DNA of 64,000 nucleotides from Elysia chlorotica (taxonomy: Eukaryota; Mollusca; Gastropoda; Plakobranchidae), in NCBI GenBank assembly GCA_003991915.1, contig RQTK01000515.1, positions 279,723 to 343,722 on the forward strand, given 5' to 3'. A program made the translations under genes and the position numbers. Positions 11,401 through 22,939 of this stretch are shown piece by piece. Below the pieces are notes generated by a model, which was not told the origin of the DNA, searched no databases, and saw nothing but the letters and a program-made list of their open reading frames with translations. Each line of letters opens with the position of its first letter. Positions within the stretch are counted from its first letter, which is position 1.

Positions 11401-14400
11401 TGCATAAGCCGCCAATCTTTTTTCCTTGATAGCTTTGGTTTCTTCATCCTTAAAATAAAAATAAAATAAAATTTGCCAACAAACAATATTTCTTTATTCA
11501 TTACATAGTCTGATAGTGGCATAAAATATTTTATGTACATAAAAAGGTTTAACTTAAGGAAACTACAAGCTTCTTTTATCTTATTAAAGAAAAATTGGTG
11601 ATTCTGAATTCTGATTATCATACATAAAAATCTTAGATGAAATGTGTATTACCAGAATAATAATATTCAGTGCTGGCAAGGCGATGAAATAGAAAAAATA
11701 GTTAATTTTACTCCTTTATGTCTAATGGGAGCAACTAGGAAGAGTCCTTAGTCCATGTGGAAGTTGTACTTGACAGTTTCAAAAGGTGTATTTTCACATG
11801 AAAAGGTTTACTCCTTGCTGTAACTAACTAGTAAGCTTAAAAAAGGCAACAGACTAGGGATAAAATCTGAATTTTACCTAAGTAACATAAACAGTACATT
11901 GCTTTCCTTTTTTCTAAATCATGAGCCCTTCTTCCATCGGACTATACAGAAATTGAGATGAAAGAATTCGGTTATCTCATGGGGTTCCCACACTTATCAT
12001 ATTTTGCAAGATAAATTGTGTAATCTAAAAGTAAAACTATAAAAGGAGTAGTAAAATAGTATATATATATATATAAGACATATTGCGTGCATGGACTTAA
12101 ATTTCATCTAGACCTGTGATAAAAATCTCAAGAAATGAAGCTAATTCCATTGTAATATCTTCTTTATCTCCAAAAAGGCTGCTTTTAGCCTAATCCTATG
12201 CTTTCGAGGCAGGCCCATTACAACAATGCCAATTACACTAAACAAGGACTTATCTCGCCTGCAAACAGACACACTCAAAAATAAGTTACATTTAGATGAA
12301 TTTCGCTCAACGGCACAAGACAGGCAAAAATGGAAACAACTTACAACTAAAATACAAGAAGCTGCCGAGGCGTCCCGAACGGAGAACCAGGATGCGAAAG
12401 GCGATTAAGTCAAGTCAAGTTAAGTCAAGTATGCATACATGTATTAAAGCAGAATGATTAACTCTTTATCTATCTAAAATTTTGGGGATTGCTTATTTCT
12501 ACCCATTTCATGACGAAATATTAGCATAATTTATTTAACATAAGCAATTGAGCGAAACGTCTCGTATGTAATTACTTGAATTTGCTTTGGATGAAGAAAT
12601 ACACTCAGGCCAGAATCAGACTGCCCCTGGTGGCTAGGGTGGGGCTGTGGCTTCCGTATGAAACCCTCTTAAAATTGCGCAAATAAATACAAGAGGGTTT
12701 CATAAAGAACCCCCAGGCCAGCCACCAGCACCAGTCTGGTTCTGGTCTGACAGGGGGAGAGAAGGGTGGTCTGAAGATCGAGCGTACGGTTATGACAATA
12801 ATAAGATCATGGGTATCAGATCAATTGTTCTAACTCTCTCTGCAATAATTTTGTCCTCCTGATTGGGTAGTACTAGTAGTAGTTGAGTTGGTTTGACGTC
12901 CAACATCAGCACTACATAGGCTATATTGTGGACCTCCTGATTCGGTCTTCAATCACGATACTCATACACTCATGTAACATGTGTATAATGTGATCGGCCA
13001 TACCACAGGTATCATGCCCTGTAGCCCCTGCACTGTTTTTTGTTGCTTAATGTCACATGTCAGCACAATGTAAAGTCAATCGTACATGCTGCCACACATG
13101 AGATAAGCGCTTGTTTCACATCAGTGTGTGTGTGTGTCTGTCTGTTTTTGTGGCTTTCATCACCATCTTCCCTTGCATCAATGTTTCAATCAACTTTATA
13201 AAAGGGAATTAAGCACAGCCAGGTTATCCAAAATCTCTACGAGGGGTATTCTTACACCTTCCTCAGCCGTTTCCTTTCTTAGAGATCCAGGCTATCATCA
13301 GCGATATCCTTCATAATGTGACTGGAAGGCTGAGATTTTTCTAAAGTACTCATTGATTTCATTGGTTGACATTTTAAGAGCCTATACACCCTTTCACGAG
13401 TTTTCCGTGTGATAAAAAAGGAGAAATAAAGGATGAATGAAGGTCCACTACCAGTGGCAGTTATTCGGCACCCCGCAGTGCCCAGTTGGGAGGTGCTAAG
13501 TCAGTGAAGTAGCCGCAAACAGAACCAGTAGTTCTTTCACAGCGAGGCAGTCAAGTGGCGGCCCACGCTTAATGGGTTAATATGTTAATCACTACCCATA
13601 GCTCACATCACTGCCAAAGAGGTCTTCATCATCAAGGTCATCATCATCATCATCATCTGCTGGTGCTGGTTTCTTAGGTGGCGCTGAACTAGCGGGGGCC
13701 GAGGCTGGGGCGGCTCCACCTTCCACTGACGATCGCACTGTCAGTATCAGGGCTCTCAGGTCATCAGTGACTGGGCGGGGAGCAGGATGATTAGGAAACA
13801 AGTAATTATGAACATGCTTAGAACTAAATTTGTAGCAGATTATTTATTCACAGAAAAAGCAAGTCAATGTATCCTTCACATATATACTTTTTTTTACACT
13901 CTGAAACAGATGTAGAAAAAAAAAAAAGTTTGCCCCATACTCAGAATATGGAGGAACCAGGTTTTTTAAACCTTTTCTTGGCAAATGATATTGTGTGGAA
14001 GGTTGGTTGCCGTAAATGATAACTTTTGTCAGCACAATTTATTTCTACCTTGACTCAATCCCCCTTAAAACCCTCATCTACCCCTTCCAGGCTGTGAGGT
14101 AGAAAAATATAGACAAAATAAAGCTCTAAGTCTTTTAGTTGAAATGAAATATTCAAACTGAAAATTTTATATATTATAAAATAAATAACAAAAATATATT
14201 ATGTAACTTAAAAATCTTTTAACTAGTGGAACTGATAATTTTAGACAAAAGATCAACTTGTTTTTGCAAAGCATGTAATATATCAAAGACTTTGTTCTTA
14301 GCTCATTTTGGCCATCTTTTTGGCAAATTCAAATCTCATCAATCCTCTGTAATGAACGTCAATTTGAAATATTTTTGAAACTTAAATGTCAAATATTGTC

Positions 14401-17400
14401 ACTGTGGCTAGCAGGATGTCTTAAAAGCATGTGATTTATTTGACATGAGCATATCAACGTGTTCATCAGATCAGTGTTGTGTTGTTGCTTAGCGTCCAAC
14501 ATCAACACTATACACACTATATTGTATATAGGCCCCATGACTAAGTCTGACAAGTTTATGTGCTGCCACACAGAGACAGTGCGGGGATACCCTGACTCTG
14601 TCCGTGTCGGACACCCAACAAGTAGGCCGGCAGGGGAGGAAGACCCCAGAGTGGGGCACGAACCACGGACCTCCTGCAACAAAAACTAATATTCTACCTC
14701 ATGGCTACCGCACACCCCTTATTAGATCAGCATCTATCACATAATAAAGTTAATTTATTAAGCCTGTTTGTTACTTCACTAAGTAGAAAAAAAAGATAAA
14801 AAATAAAATGAAGATTGCTAAGATATAAATTTTTTTGTTGAGAAAGCCTATATCAAAAACTATATTAATAAATGAGATATCTATTACTTAAAAATCAAAG
14901 TCAAATAAAGCTTCTCTTTCATACAACAAAGACTACCAACCACACGGCGTCGCATCAGCGATACTTTAGTTAACGCCGGCCCGTGCGGACTGACCGAGGT
15001 CAATGGGGGTCAACATTCGGTCAGCGCAGGTAGCTTGTGTGAGTGTGAGTGAGTGTGTGGTATTACCGATATATGGGGTTTTATTTTCATCCCTCAATAT
15101 TTATATATGAAAAAAGCACATTAATTTTAAGAGTACAGTTCTTCTAACACAAAAAACAGTTAATTGTTTACAAAAAGAGCGAAAAAAATCGTTTAAGTAG
15201 TTTTTTTTAATTATCCGATCGGAAGTCGGACGATTTTTTTACATTACTGAATCAATGACTCATCAGATAAAATATTCAATATAAAAAAAACGTTACCTTG
15301 TTTTTTTTTTAAATTTGAACATAATGTTTACACTATCTTATATATTTATATTACCAAATTACAAAGTGTTGCTGAAAAAAATGTGAGCTTGGCAGCTCAA
15401 TCAGTACACTTCTATCTTTTTCTCTACTTATTATTACTTAAGCATTACATACCTGATCACAAGTTTTCAACAAACATTATTCTTGTAAATAATCAGAGAG
15501 ACATATATATACAATGTTACTTTTTAAATGCAATTTCAAAACAATAAAAAAAAAGAAATTTTACACACATTATGGTTTTTTAACAACAGCATAATTCATT
15601 TACGGAGAGTAGACGCGATCTGGAGTAAGAGTTAATAATTATGTGGTATTCAAAAAAACAATATAATTTAACATAGGCTAAAGTTATTTTTTAAACTATT
15701 AATGGGATAACAATTTCTAGTACCTTAAATAAAAAACAGCAAGACATTTTACAAAAATTATGTTTTAAGAAAAATTACAGTACATATAAGAAGAGCAGGT
15801 GCAATCTGGAAAAAATAAGTAGTAAATATGAAATAAAATTTATTAAAGATAATTTGTAAATAAATGAACTATAAATTTTAAAATTGTTGAAATCATTTGA
15901 TGAATGTTCTCTGTAAATAGCTAACCTAACAGACCCAGCCCTATCCTGTATTGCTGTATGAGTGGAATACAATGTTTCTCTAGTATGTGCTGTTTGGGAA
16001 TGACTTTAAGTGGAAACATTCTTCTATCATGTAGTTGTCTATTACTGCGTGTATTTCTGGAATCGAGCTTGGTTGTATTGGTTTTGTGTGAGACACAGCA
16101 CTGTGCACTTTAATTTACTGAATGCTCTGTTCAGATTGTTAAAAGTAAGTTGAATGGTGACAGCTTTATCTATAACAAATGGGTTGTTTGTGAGGGCGTG
16201 TGCTTGTTTCACAATTGTCTCTGTGAGATCTGTGTACACATGATCATGAAGGTATTTGTGACAGTGGTTCCCTACAAACGATCTACTATGGTATGCTTGT
16301 GGTGTATTTCTATGTTTGTTTAGAACTGTATCTAGTGCGGTAGCAATTTGGCCGGTTCTTGGTGTGATAGGTCTATGTGAAAGAAAATCAAGAAAGCGTT
16401 CGATCTTGCGTATGTTTTGCAAAGGGTGCGCATTTGTGTACACGATTATTGTTCTTTTTTTGTTTTGCGGTGACGCAAATATTGGCACAGATGCGGCACA
16501 GTTCATTCACGGAAATTTTATGGTTTTCAAGCCAGTGTTCCATACTGAGTAAACCTGAATTTGGAATAAAGGCACGATTAAACACAACATTTACGCTAAA
16601 CCGTAAACGGCAACGTGATGAATTTTACATAACATTAAAGAAGAATACCAATAGATCAAAATGGAAGATAATTTGAAAAAATCGCTGGTAAGGATTTTTT
16701 GTTTTTTAAACAATTAAAAAAACAGTCAAATATTACGGTTGCAAACTGTAAATTTAATAGAGGATCTTTACTTTTCTATAAAACTCACACGAATTATGAT
16801 AAAAGCACGAATGTTTCGGCGTCTTATAGATCACAAGCTGGCGATTAAAATGAGTGTAGAATTGTTTGTGATACTCTAAGTAGTTTCAACGTAGTGAAAG
16901 ACAGATTTTGTCTTTTGTTATTAATTTCTGCCGTTGCATTGGCCGACATGCACAGCGCGCACGGAGCGCCTGTCAAGTCAGTGATTGATTGGCGCATGTG
17001 TGAGAAACCGCAGAATCCCTTCTGTCTCCTAAGTTAATCGGTTCGTTCGACTGTCGTGGCCTAGCGCTGGCAACTAAAATGCCGGATTTTGGTAGAAATT
17101 CTACGCCGTGACCAGAACCTACTTTTTCTCAGCTCTTTGTTTTCCTTCTCTAACGCCTCTAACCTCTTCATAACAGCTGCGTCCACAACACCACTAGCAG
17201 GAGACTGGGAAAGAAAGAAAGAAAAATTTACAATTCAAATGGCATGAATACTGTAATATTATAATTTTTATTGTAGATGATGTATTTAAGGCGTCAATTA
17301 TTGTTTTTATAGGCCAAGAAATGTTTTGTCTACGTGTTACATCTATGGTGCAATTTTAGACTATCAAATGGGCTTTAAAATTGTCATTCTATCTCAAACA

Positions 17401-20400
17401 TCAATGTCAAAAGCAATTGGGAAATCTTTTTTTTTTCTTCTTACGCATTAAATTTAAAATAAAAACATTATTTGGTGTCTCTTAGAAATAGTAAAGCTCA
17501 GTTGTTAAGATAAACTTTCGTGAACAAATCAGGTGGACTTTTTAAAAACCCAACAAAAAGCATTGCAAAACAATGAGCAATCTGCATGGATTTAGCTCCA
17601 TACGCATTTTTTTCAACAATAATTAACTGAACAGAAAAGAAATTCATACTTTAGATGAGATATGACAATGAGTTTAATTATCAAAAAGGGACTGATAGAG
17701 GCAGACTTTGGAAGTTAATTTTTGTTTCTTAAAGCCATTTTTGGCTTGAGATTCGTCTCCCAGCATGATCATAAGGTAGAGACCAGACTAAGAGCACTCA
17801 CTGGTCCTCCAGGTTGAGGGTTGGGCACGGGACCAACAACCCTGTCTCATTAAAAAAAAAAAAACTTAACGAAACCGCAACAGACACCCACAAAACCTAT
17901 GTGAACAGGTGAAAGCACTAGGGAAGCCAGTGTGCCAACAATTCTGACGACCAACACTAAAACCATGTATGTCTGGAAATGACCAGGTAAGACTTAAAAA
18001 TATGGGGCCTCTGAGAGACGAGATGAACAGGGTTGGGAAGAAAAAGACTACCGGAAATCATTGAAGAGGTTGACAAGTTTGTTTACCATGGCAGTGTTGT
18101 AAGTAAAGACAGGGGGACTGACGACTATATATTAAATGCCGAATCAATGAGGCCTGATACACTTTAAATGCCCTAAGACCAATCTTAAGTCTACAGCTCT
18201 GTCCGGATCCTCAATACCAATACAAAATTGGTTTTACTCTATGGCTCAAAAACATGGTGCGTTACCAAGACCAACAGCCATAAACTACAATCATTTATCA
18301 ACAGATGCCTCAGAAACATCAACGTTAGGTGCTCTGAAGTTATCCCAAACAAAAAACTGTGGGACAGAATGCAGATAAAACCCCAATTGAGACGGATATC
18401 AGAAAGCGCAAATGGGGCTGGATATGCCACACGCTCCGAAAGCCTGTATCCAACCTCAGAGGGCAATTACTGGAGTGGAACCCCCACGATAAACGCTAGG
18501 TTGGCTGTCCGAAGCAGACTTGGCAGCGAAGCACCGACGTCGAGATAAAAGCCGCTGGTAGGACATAGGTCAAGCTGAAGAAGACCAGCCAGAATCAAGT
18601 TTGGAGGTGATTTGCTGCAATTCAAGGCCTGTTTCTTGAGTGCCCACTATTCAGGTATATTTTTCAGAATTTTCTAGAGGCAAAAGCTCTAATATTATTT
18701 TATTATTTCAAAATGGAAGGCGTGCAGATCAATAGAAAAAGGTGCTAGCAAAAGAACAAATCAATGTGCACAACATGAAAGCAGAATGATGGGAAAATGG
18801 TATTCATAAAAGATCAAAGCCAATCATACCATATGAATTAATTTTTAACAAAAATACATAAATTTCCAGACAATTGGCATCAATGTTTCAAAAGGGGGAG
18901 TGCTCCGTAAAATTCAAAGATGAGGTAGCACAAGCATATAACACACTTGCGCTCAACAGGTGAGTGGCATGAATATGAAAAGGTGACCCCCACACTGTCC
19001 TTGAAGGTAGATCTTACGTGAGCAAAGTATGTCATGTATCCATTTCAAGAAATAATCTAAATTGAAAACTGAATGTGTGTGTTTTTGTGGATAAGGTAGT
19101 GCACATTATAGAATTTTATAATTTAAAAAAAGCGATAATAAAATCTTGAACATTTTCTGAAAACCAAGGAACTTCAATTCATGGTAATGAGAAGAATATT
19201 ACGGAGGAAATTTATTTTAAAGAATAAAGCGTCTGACCTCCCCTTGTCGCTACTCAATCTTCTCCAGGTCTAGAGAAGCATGAGACAATTTTTAGCATAT
19301 AACTCTTGTTTTGTCTGTCCAATGCCCCAAGTTATACTTTTTACTTTGACTGTTGCAAACAAAGTAGACATTGACATTTTTCAATCTGAGAGGGTTGATG
19401 AGATGAGATATTAAGATGAGATATGAAATCAAACGGACAGAGGCAGATCATATCCATCCTAAAAATTTTTTGACACAACTCAGTGCGGGCCAAATTTTCA
19501 AAATGAGAACCTTACACCTATGCAAAGTCAAATTACTTGGTAAAGGATTTAAACCAAAATGACATGAGTCGGTGTGTGACCCGTCATGCAATCAGGAAAG
19601 GTCCACAAGATGAGATTGACATACAAAAATCAAAAATGAAAAGAAAAAAAGAACTGCACAGAAAATGTACACAAGGCAACAAAAGGATAAAGCTCAGTCG
19701 AGCGCTGCAGGTGCAACAACACAATGAATTACTCACCCCCTGCAGAGGAGGTTTATTAAGAGCACTCTGTATGTCTTGCCTCACTTGTGCTATTTCCCCA
19801 GCCAATGTACATTTATTTTCTGTGTTAGTCTATAACGAAAAAAAAAATATATGTATATATTGTAACCAACTGATGATTTAGCCTCTAGAGGATAAAATAT
19901 ATATGTAGCCTTAGATATCAATCATTCAATGTATGCAAAGAAAAAGCGATTTTGAAATGAAGAAAAAAAGAGTAATTAAAAAATATATAATCGCTCACAG
20001 CCAAGCAGGAGAGTCACACAACAGCAGATTTTGCAATCAAAACTTTGAAAAAAGACCTAAATTTTCTTTATAACTTTTTTGCAGCGGTGGTAACAAAAGA
20101 ACAGTAAAGAGAAGAAATTTTGAAATAACACTATTAATGAGCAATACAATTAAATAATATTTGTTTTAAATTATTTTTTTTAAATTAAGTAACATTAAGG
20201 CCAAGAATTAGTTGTAACTGGGTCAGACACACATATTTGTCTACGCAGTTTGCTGTTCTGTAGATCAAATTGGATGGACCGTTTCTTAACCCCCAATGTC
20301 AGCAACTAGGCTACATCAGTGACATGTACAGTGGAAACCTCACAAAACAAAGTCTGATAATTCAAATTTTTCAAGGTATAATTTTTTTTCTATTTCTTTG

Positions 20401-21117
20401 GCTCTATTAAAACCAGACTCATAGCTCAAAGTTTTTCTGGTTTGAAGCTCACACCACCTATAGGCATAACGAGAGCACTATCTGTCAAGCTGAATTCAAT
20501 GCTTATTGCTTAATGCTTGTAAAAGAATCGGGATGGAAGAAGGTTGCTGCAGAAAGAACAAAATAGGAAATCATATAAACGCAGTTTTTCAAATGAGAAG
20601 TAAGTAACTGTCTCTTAAATTTAACACTAGTGGTTCAGGTATACAGTCGAACCTGTCCTGCCTATCATCTGTCCATGGCGACCACTTTTTATTGACTACA
20701 TTGCATATTCCCTACATTTTGTTACTGCCCATCAAGCACCCCTAATCAGTAGGAGGAAAAATTGCCAAGCTATTTGAAATATGAGGTTTCCACTGTAGAA
20801 AGACTTTTTTTTTTAAACCTCACAATTGTATGTCTGCCACACAGAGACAGTGTGAGGACACTAGGACTTTTTTCAAAGCTGGTCACATTATACTGACACT
20901 AAGCAACGAGAAGGGGGAATAAATCTTTTGCTTTAATCCAGTTCATCTTTTGGTAAAAAGAGTTAAAAATTTAAAACTCCTGCATAAGAACTAAGATTAA
21001 AATTCTTACTTGTGAAGCGGAGGTAGTGCCGGCTTTCAATTGCTGATAAAGACGCTCTGCATCCTCAAATTTTTGCTGCTGCAGCCAGACATTCTCGAGC
21101 AAAAGTGGGTTTGCCAT
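8373..21117 (-). CDS. eef1d: Elongation factor 1-delta (eEF1B-delta), eight coding exons
   Basis: Guanine-nucleotide exchange subunit of the cytosolic eEF1B complex; it swaps GDP for GTP on eEF1A so that aminoacyl-tRNA can be delivered again. Join on the minus strand: 21117-21010, 19829-19737, 17204-17123, 13770-13607, 11448-11385, 11090-10965, 10191-10073, 8411-8373. The phases agree at every junction and the total is 795 nt, or 264 aa plus stop, close to the usual 260-285. The start [15 protein letters not shown] aligns with the eEF1D N-terminus. Residues 37-94 carry a heptad-like region ([15 protein letters not shown]), the leucine zipper that separates delta from beta. Residues about 131-149 are the acidic DDDDDDD...DLFGSD motif, a known CK2-type site. 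Residues 171-264 are the exchange domain ([41 protein letters not shown]), ending in the family's AAFNKI. It is an intact-looking gene. Confidence 0.96.
8412..10072 (-). other. eEF1D intron 7
   Basis: AT-rich intron. No element or exon is recognised; the short open frames at 8743-8940, 9038-9238 and 9547-9744 show no family signature. Confidence 0.6.
10073..10191 (-). CDS. eef1d: eEF1D coding exon 7 (exchange domain, C half)
   Basis: Residues 213-252. Acceptor TTGTTTCAG, donor TTG|GTGAGT, phase 0 at the 3' end. Encodes [20 protein letters not shown] and DKV, lining the eEF1A-binding face. Confidence 0.95.
10965..11090 (-). CDS. eef1d: eEF1D coding exon 6 (exchange domain, N half)
   Basis: Residues 171-212 plus one nucleotide. 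Acceptor TTTCTACAG, donor T|GTAAGT. Encodes [18 protein letters not shown] and EQDGLLWGA, the most conserved block of the family. Confidence 0.95.
11385..11448 (-). CDS. eef1d: eEF1D coding exon 5
   Basis: Residues 150-170 plus one nucleotide. Acceptor TTTTATTTTAAG, donor A|GTAAGT. Encodes [20 protein letters not shown], matching the conserved REERLRQYAEKKAKK linker. Confidence 0.92.
11449..12189 (-). other. eEF1D intron 4, downstream part (minus sense)
   Basis: Nothing recognisable beyond an (AT)n run at about 12060-12074. Confidence 0.5.
12190..12440 (+). mobile_element. 3' tail of a non-LTR retrotransposon
   Basis: The frame at 12226-12408 ends in a stretch ([14 protein letters not shown], then [11 protein letters not shown]) of the kind that closes LINE polyproteins (A.DR..W..L). 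It is followed at once by a short AAGTC-type tandem tail (TCAAGTCAAGTTAAGTCAAG). It lies antisense within eEF1D intron 4 and is a dead, strongly 5'-truncated copy. Confidence 0.65.
12609..12746. mobile_element. 138-bp fold-back MITE
   Basis: Left arm words CCAGAATCAGACTG, CTGGTGGCT and ATGAAACCCTCTT are answered on the right by AAGAGGGTTTCAT, AGCCACCAG and CAGTCTGGTTCTGG. The arms are about 60 bp with a loop of about 20 bp. No coding. Confidence 0.82.
12886..13112 (-). mobile_element. SINE-derived sequence (minus), rearranged
   Basis: Contains the family tail TGGTTTGACGTCCAACATCA with ATAGGCTATATTGTGGAC and the body remnants TAATGTGATCGGCC and ATGCTGCCACACATGAGATA. The order is disrupted, so it is probably two overlapping decayed copies. 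Confidence 0.7.
13113..13606 (-). other. eEF1D intron 4, 5' part
   Basis: A short (GT)n at 13124-13135. Otherwise nothing recognised. Confidence 0.5.
13607..13770 (-). CDS. eef1d: eEF1D coding exon 4 (acidic region)
   Basis: Residues 95-149. Acceptor CTGCTCCCCGCCCAG, donor GAT|GTGAGC. It encodes an Ala/Pro-rich linker and then seven Asp, LDDED and LFGSD. The open frame that runs past both ends of this exon is intron read-through. Confidence 0.93.
14474..14718 (-). mobile_element. tRNA-headed SINE (minus)
   Basis: On plus it reads TAGCGTCCAACATCAACACT, ATGTGCTGCCACACAGAGAC, CAACAAGTAGGCCGGCAGGG and ACGAACCACGGACCTCCTGC. That is the whole family order in reverse. It lies in eEF1D intron 3. 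Confidence 0.85.
14719..16041 (-). other. eEF1D intron 3, middle
   Basis: Mostly AT-rich with no recognised element. A GC-rich island at about 14941-15060 (GTTAACGCCGGCCCGTGCGG) stands out. 15550-15650 and 15740-15830 look like a decayed direct repeat (GATCTGGAGTAAGAG vs CAATCTGGAAAAAATAAG). Confidence 0.45.
16042..16585 (-). pseudogene. Unrecognised repeat-type ORF remnant, two frames
   Basis: The minus-strand frame 16042-16506 gives 154 aa (key words [40 protein letters not shown]). An overlapping frame, 16388-16585, adds an upstream Cys-containing part ([20 protein letters not shown]). Read together they suggest one protein broken by a frameshift. The sequence resembles uncharacterised proteins I associate with mobile elements in invertebrates, but I cannot name the family. 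It sits antiparallel to nothing functional, inside eEF1D intron 3. Confidence 0.45.
17123..17204 (-). CDS. eef1d: eEF1D coding exon 3 (leucine zipper)
   Basis: Residues 68-94 plus one nucleotide. Acceptor TTTCTTTCTTTCCCAG, donor A|GTAGGT. Encodes [19 protein letters not shown], the coiled-coil that holds the eEF1B subunits together. Confidence 0.92.
17990..18640 (+). mobile_element. RTE-like non-LTR retrotransposon fragment (3' part)
   Basis: Frame-shifted reading gives a [19 protein letters not shown] block, then [24 protein letters not shown] and a [11 protein letters not shown] block. In the next frame come [14 protein letters not shown] and [14 protein letters not shown] C-terminal blocks typical of this clade. 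Several stops and shifts make it a pseudogene copy. It lies in eEF1D intron 2; a minus-strand relative is at 29755-30590. Confidence 0.8.
18641..19736 (-). other. eEF1D intron 2, remainder
   Basis: AT-rich with no recognised gene or repeat. The 114-aa plus frame at 19537 overlaps the antisense of exon 2 and is a shadow. Confidence 0.55.
19737..19829 (-). CDS. eef1d: eEF1D coding exon 2
   Basis: Residues 37-67. Acceptor TTTTTTTCGTTATAG, donor GGG|GTGAGT, phase 0 at both ends. It encodes a helical stretch ([16 protein letters not shown]) corresponding to the human LRDIARARENIQKSLAG region. A nearer AG (ACACAG) would put a stop in frame, which fixes the acceptor at 19830. Confidence 0.9.
20327..20797. 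mobile_element. R3 TIR element, complete copy
   Basis: Left end TACAGTGGAAACCTC and right end GAGGTTTCCACTGTA are exact inverted repeats about 470 bp apart. The inside contains TTGCTTAATGCTTGT and, near 20643, the left end of another family (ACAGTCGAACCTGTCC), a probable nested insertion. It is non-autonomous. Relatives lie at 3181, 4570-4894 and 59725-60036. Confidence 0.85.
20812..20920 (-). mobile_element. SINE fragment (minus)
   Basis: Carries TCTGCCACACAGAGACAGTG and GGTCACATTATACTGACAC, part of the shared SINE body. The head is not identifiable. Confidence 0.65.
21010..21117 (-). CDS. eef1d: eEF1D coding exon 1 (start codon)
   Basis: Residues 1-36. The ATG at 21117 is preceded by CATCATCCAAA and an upstream splice acceptor (TCAG, exon edge about 21128), so the exon carries 11 nt of 5' UTR. 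The donor is CAA|GTAAGA, phase 0. The residues [11 protein letters not shown] match the conserved FxxDAERxxYEQ region of the family. Confidence 0.93.
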
Positions 21118-21464
21118 TTTGGATGATGCTGATGGTGTCAAAAAAAAGTTAACAAATGCTCTTTTTACATGTTACTAAAGATCGTATTAGTATTTAATTA
21201 GAATTAATCATTCACTGTTACATTTTTAATCAAAGAACAAAGTACTTAGAAAGACTAAATAGTGGGTGCGATATTGGGTATTTAAGATCTCGATCTAGGA
21301 TCTAATGATAAAAAAAGAAAATCCCCTTTAAAATATGCGTACTTGTATGTAATATCCAAATACTTTAATTTCTGTATTTAACATATCAAAAATATATTCA
21401 ATAGGCCTCAGTCCAATCATTCGTGTCTTTCAATAAGTAGATCACTGAGTTGATATTTAAATAA

Positions 21465-22060
21465 CTTGTTTAGATTTACTAGATTTACCATGAAATTCGT
21501 GGGGATTGGGAAATGGACAAAGCTGAAAAGAATACTGTTGAAGTCAGCCAGTGTGAAGGATTTAGATCTAGGCTTAGATTCAGTAGCACAAATTGAGAGA
21601 CATCTACCAAATATAAAAATTGTGTATGGCTTCAATGACTACCAAACTCACTAAAAACTTTAACAAACACAGTTCAGCCTCCTCCTTTGCATTTCTATCA
21701 ATGCTGTGAATTTTTTTTTGTGTACTGTACATCATCTTTTTTGATGAACTAGATATCCTACTTTTTGTTCACTTTCACTAATATACTTTATTATCCTTTA
21801 AAATGCAGCATTCCTTCACAGCATTGATAGAAATGCAAAGGAGGAGGCTGAACTGTGTTTGTTAAAGTTTTTAGTGAGTTTGGTAGTCATTGAAGCCATA
21901 CACAATTTTTATATTTGGTAGATGTCTCTCAATTTGTGCTACTGAATCTAAGCCTAGATCTAAATCCTTCACACTGGCTGACTTCAACAGTATTCTTTTC
22001 AGCTTTGTCCATTTCCCAATCCCCACGAATTTCATGGTAAATCTAGTAAATCTAAACAAG
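21465..22060. repeat. Perfect 246-bp inverted repeat in the eEF1D 5'-UTR intron
   Basis: Bases 21465-21710 and 21815-22060 are exact reverse complements over all 246 positions, separated by a 104-bp AT-rich spacer. The outer edges read CTTGTTTAGATTTACTAG and CTAGTAAATCTAAACAAG; the inner edges read ATCAATGCTGTGAA and TTCACAGCATTGAT. The same 62-residue frame therefore appears on both strands, but it has no family match and is not called as a gene. Being inside the transcribed first intron of eEF1D, the unit could fold into long double-stranded RNA. Confidence 0.97.
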
Positions 22061-22939
22061 ATATATATATATATATAAGTGTTTTAAATTGTGCATTTCC
22101 TTCACCACTTAGAATATTCATAAATCATGAATGTAAAAAAAATAATGCCTGCATTGATTATTTGATACTATTTAGCACACACAAAAATTGACATGTATTA
22201 CCTGTGACATCACTAGCTAAGAAAATAATAGAAAAGTGTAAGAAAATATTTAATGCAAACAGGGGGCAGGGTAGAGTTGTTTTTTTTTAATTCATTTTTA
22301 AGAATAAAAACAACATGCCCTTCCCGGAGAGTTTGAATTGACTTAAATTGTGTAAAACAGTAAAAACTAGCTCACAGTTCTTGTTCACACTCAAAAAACA
22401 TTTAAACAACAACAGCGGACAGCAAACTTGGAGAAAACTTTTTTTTTCTGACGATCTTCTAATAAAAAAAAGAATGTGTTTAAAGTAGATCTAGATCTAA
22501 AGAAAAAAAAAATGTTTCAAAGCTGAATCAAATGGTTGAAAACTGCTTCGAAATTAACTCTCATTGAGAGCACACACTGAAATGAGCATGGGTGTGGTGT
22601 AGAAAACGTGTGTACCAATTTAAAAAGTGCGTTTTTGGTACCCGTGTACAAATAGATTTTTATCTGTACCCGTGGACAAATAGATTTTTATCTGTACCCG
22701 TGTACGAACAGAGACAGTGTTCATCAATACAGCGCCGGCGGTCTGGTTCTCTGATCAATCCTCAAGTTTTTGTGACCCGAACTGTTCGAAAGAATACAGA
22801 TTCTAGATCTATTTAAGTCTAGAAGTAGGATCGTCCCTTAATTTTTTTTTCGTCTTCACGTTTTTAAAGCGTTTTATCAACTTGACTGCTCTGGAAGAAG
22901 CTTGGTTTCTAAGTAAAAAAAAAAAAATGTTACACTTAC
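22061..22939 (-). other. eEF1D 5'-UTR intron, 5' part
   Basis: Starts with an (AT)n run at 22061-22077. It holds a small tandem duplication at about 22660-22710 (CTGTACCCGTG and AAATAGATTTTTAT twice) and AGATCTAGATCT words. No exon is seen. Confidence 0.5.

Noticed and set aside
13592..13801. Free-standing acidic 69-aa protein
   Set aside because: It is eEF1D coding exon 4 with intron sequence on both sides; the apparent start lies in the intron.
21466..22059. Identical 62-aa frames on both strands as a duplicated small gene
   Set aside because: They are the two arms of the perfect inverted repeat; no start context, splice support or family match.
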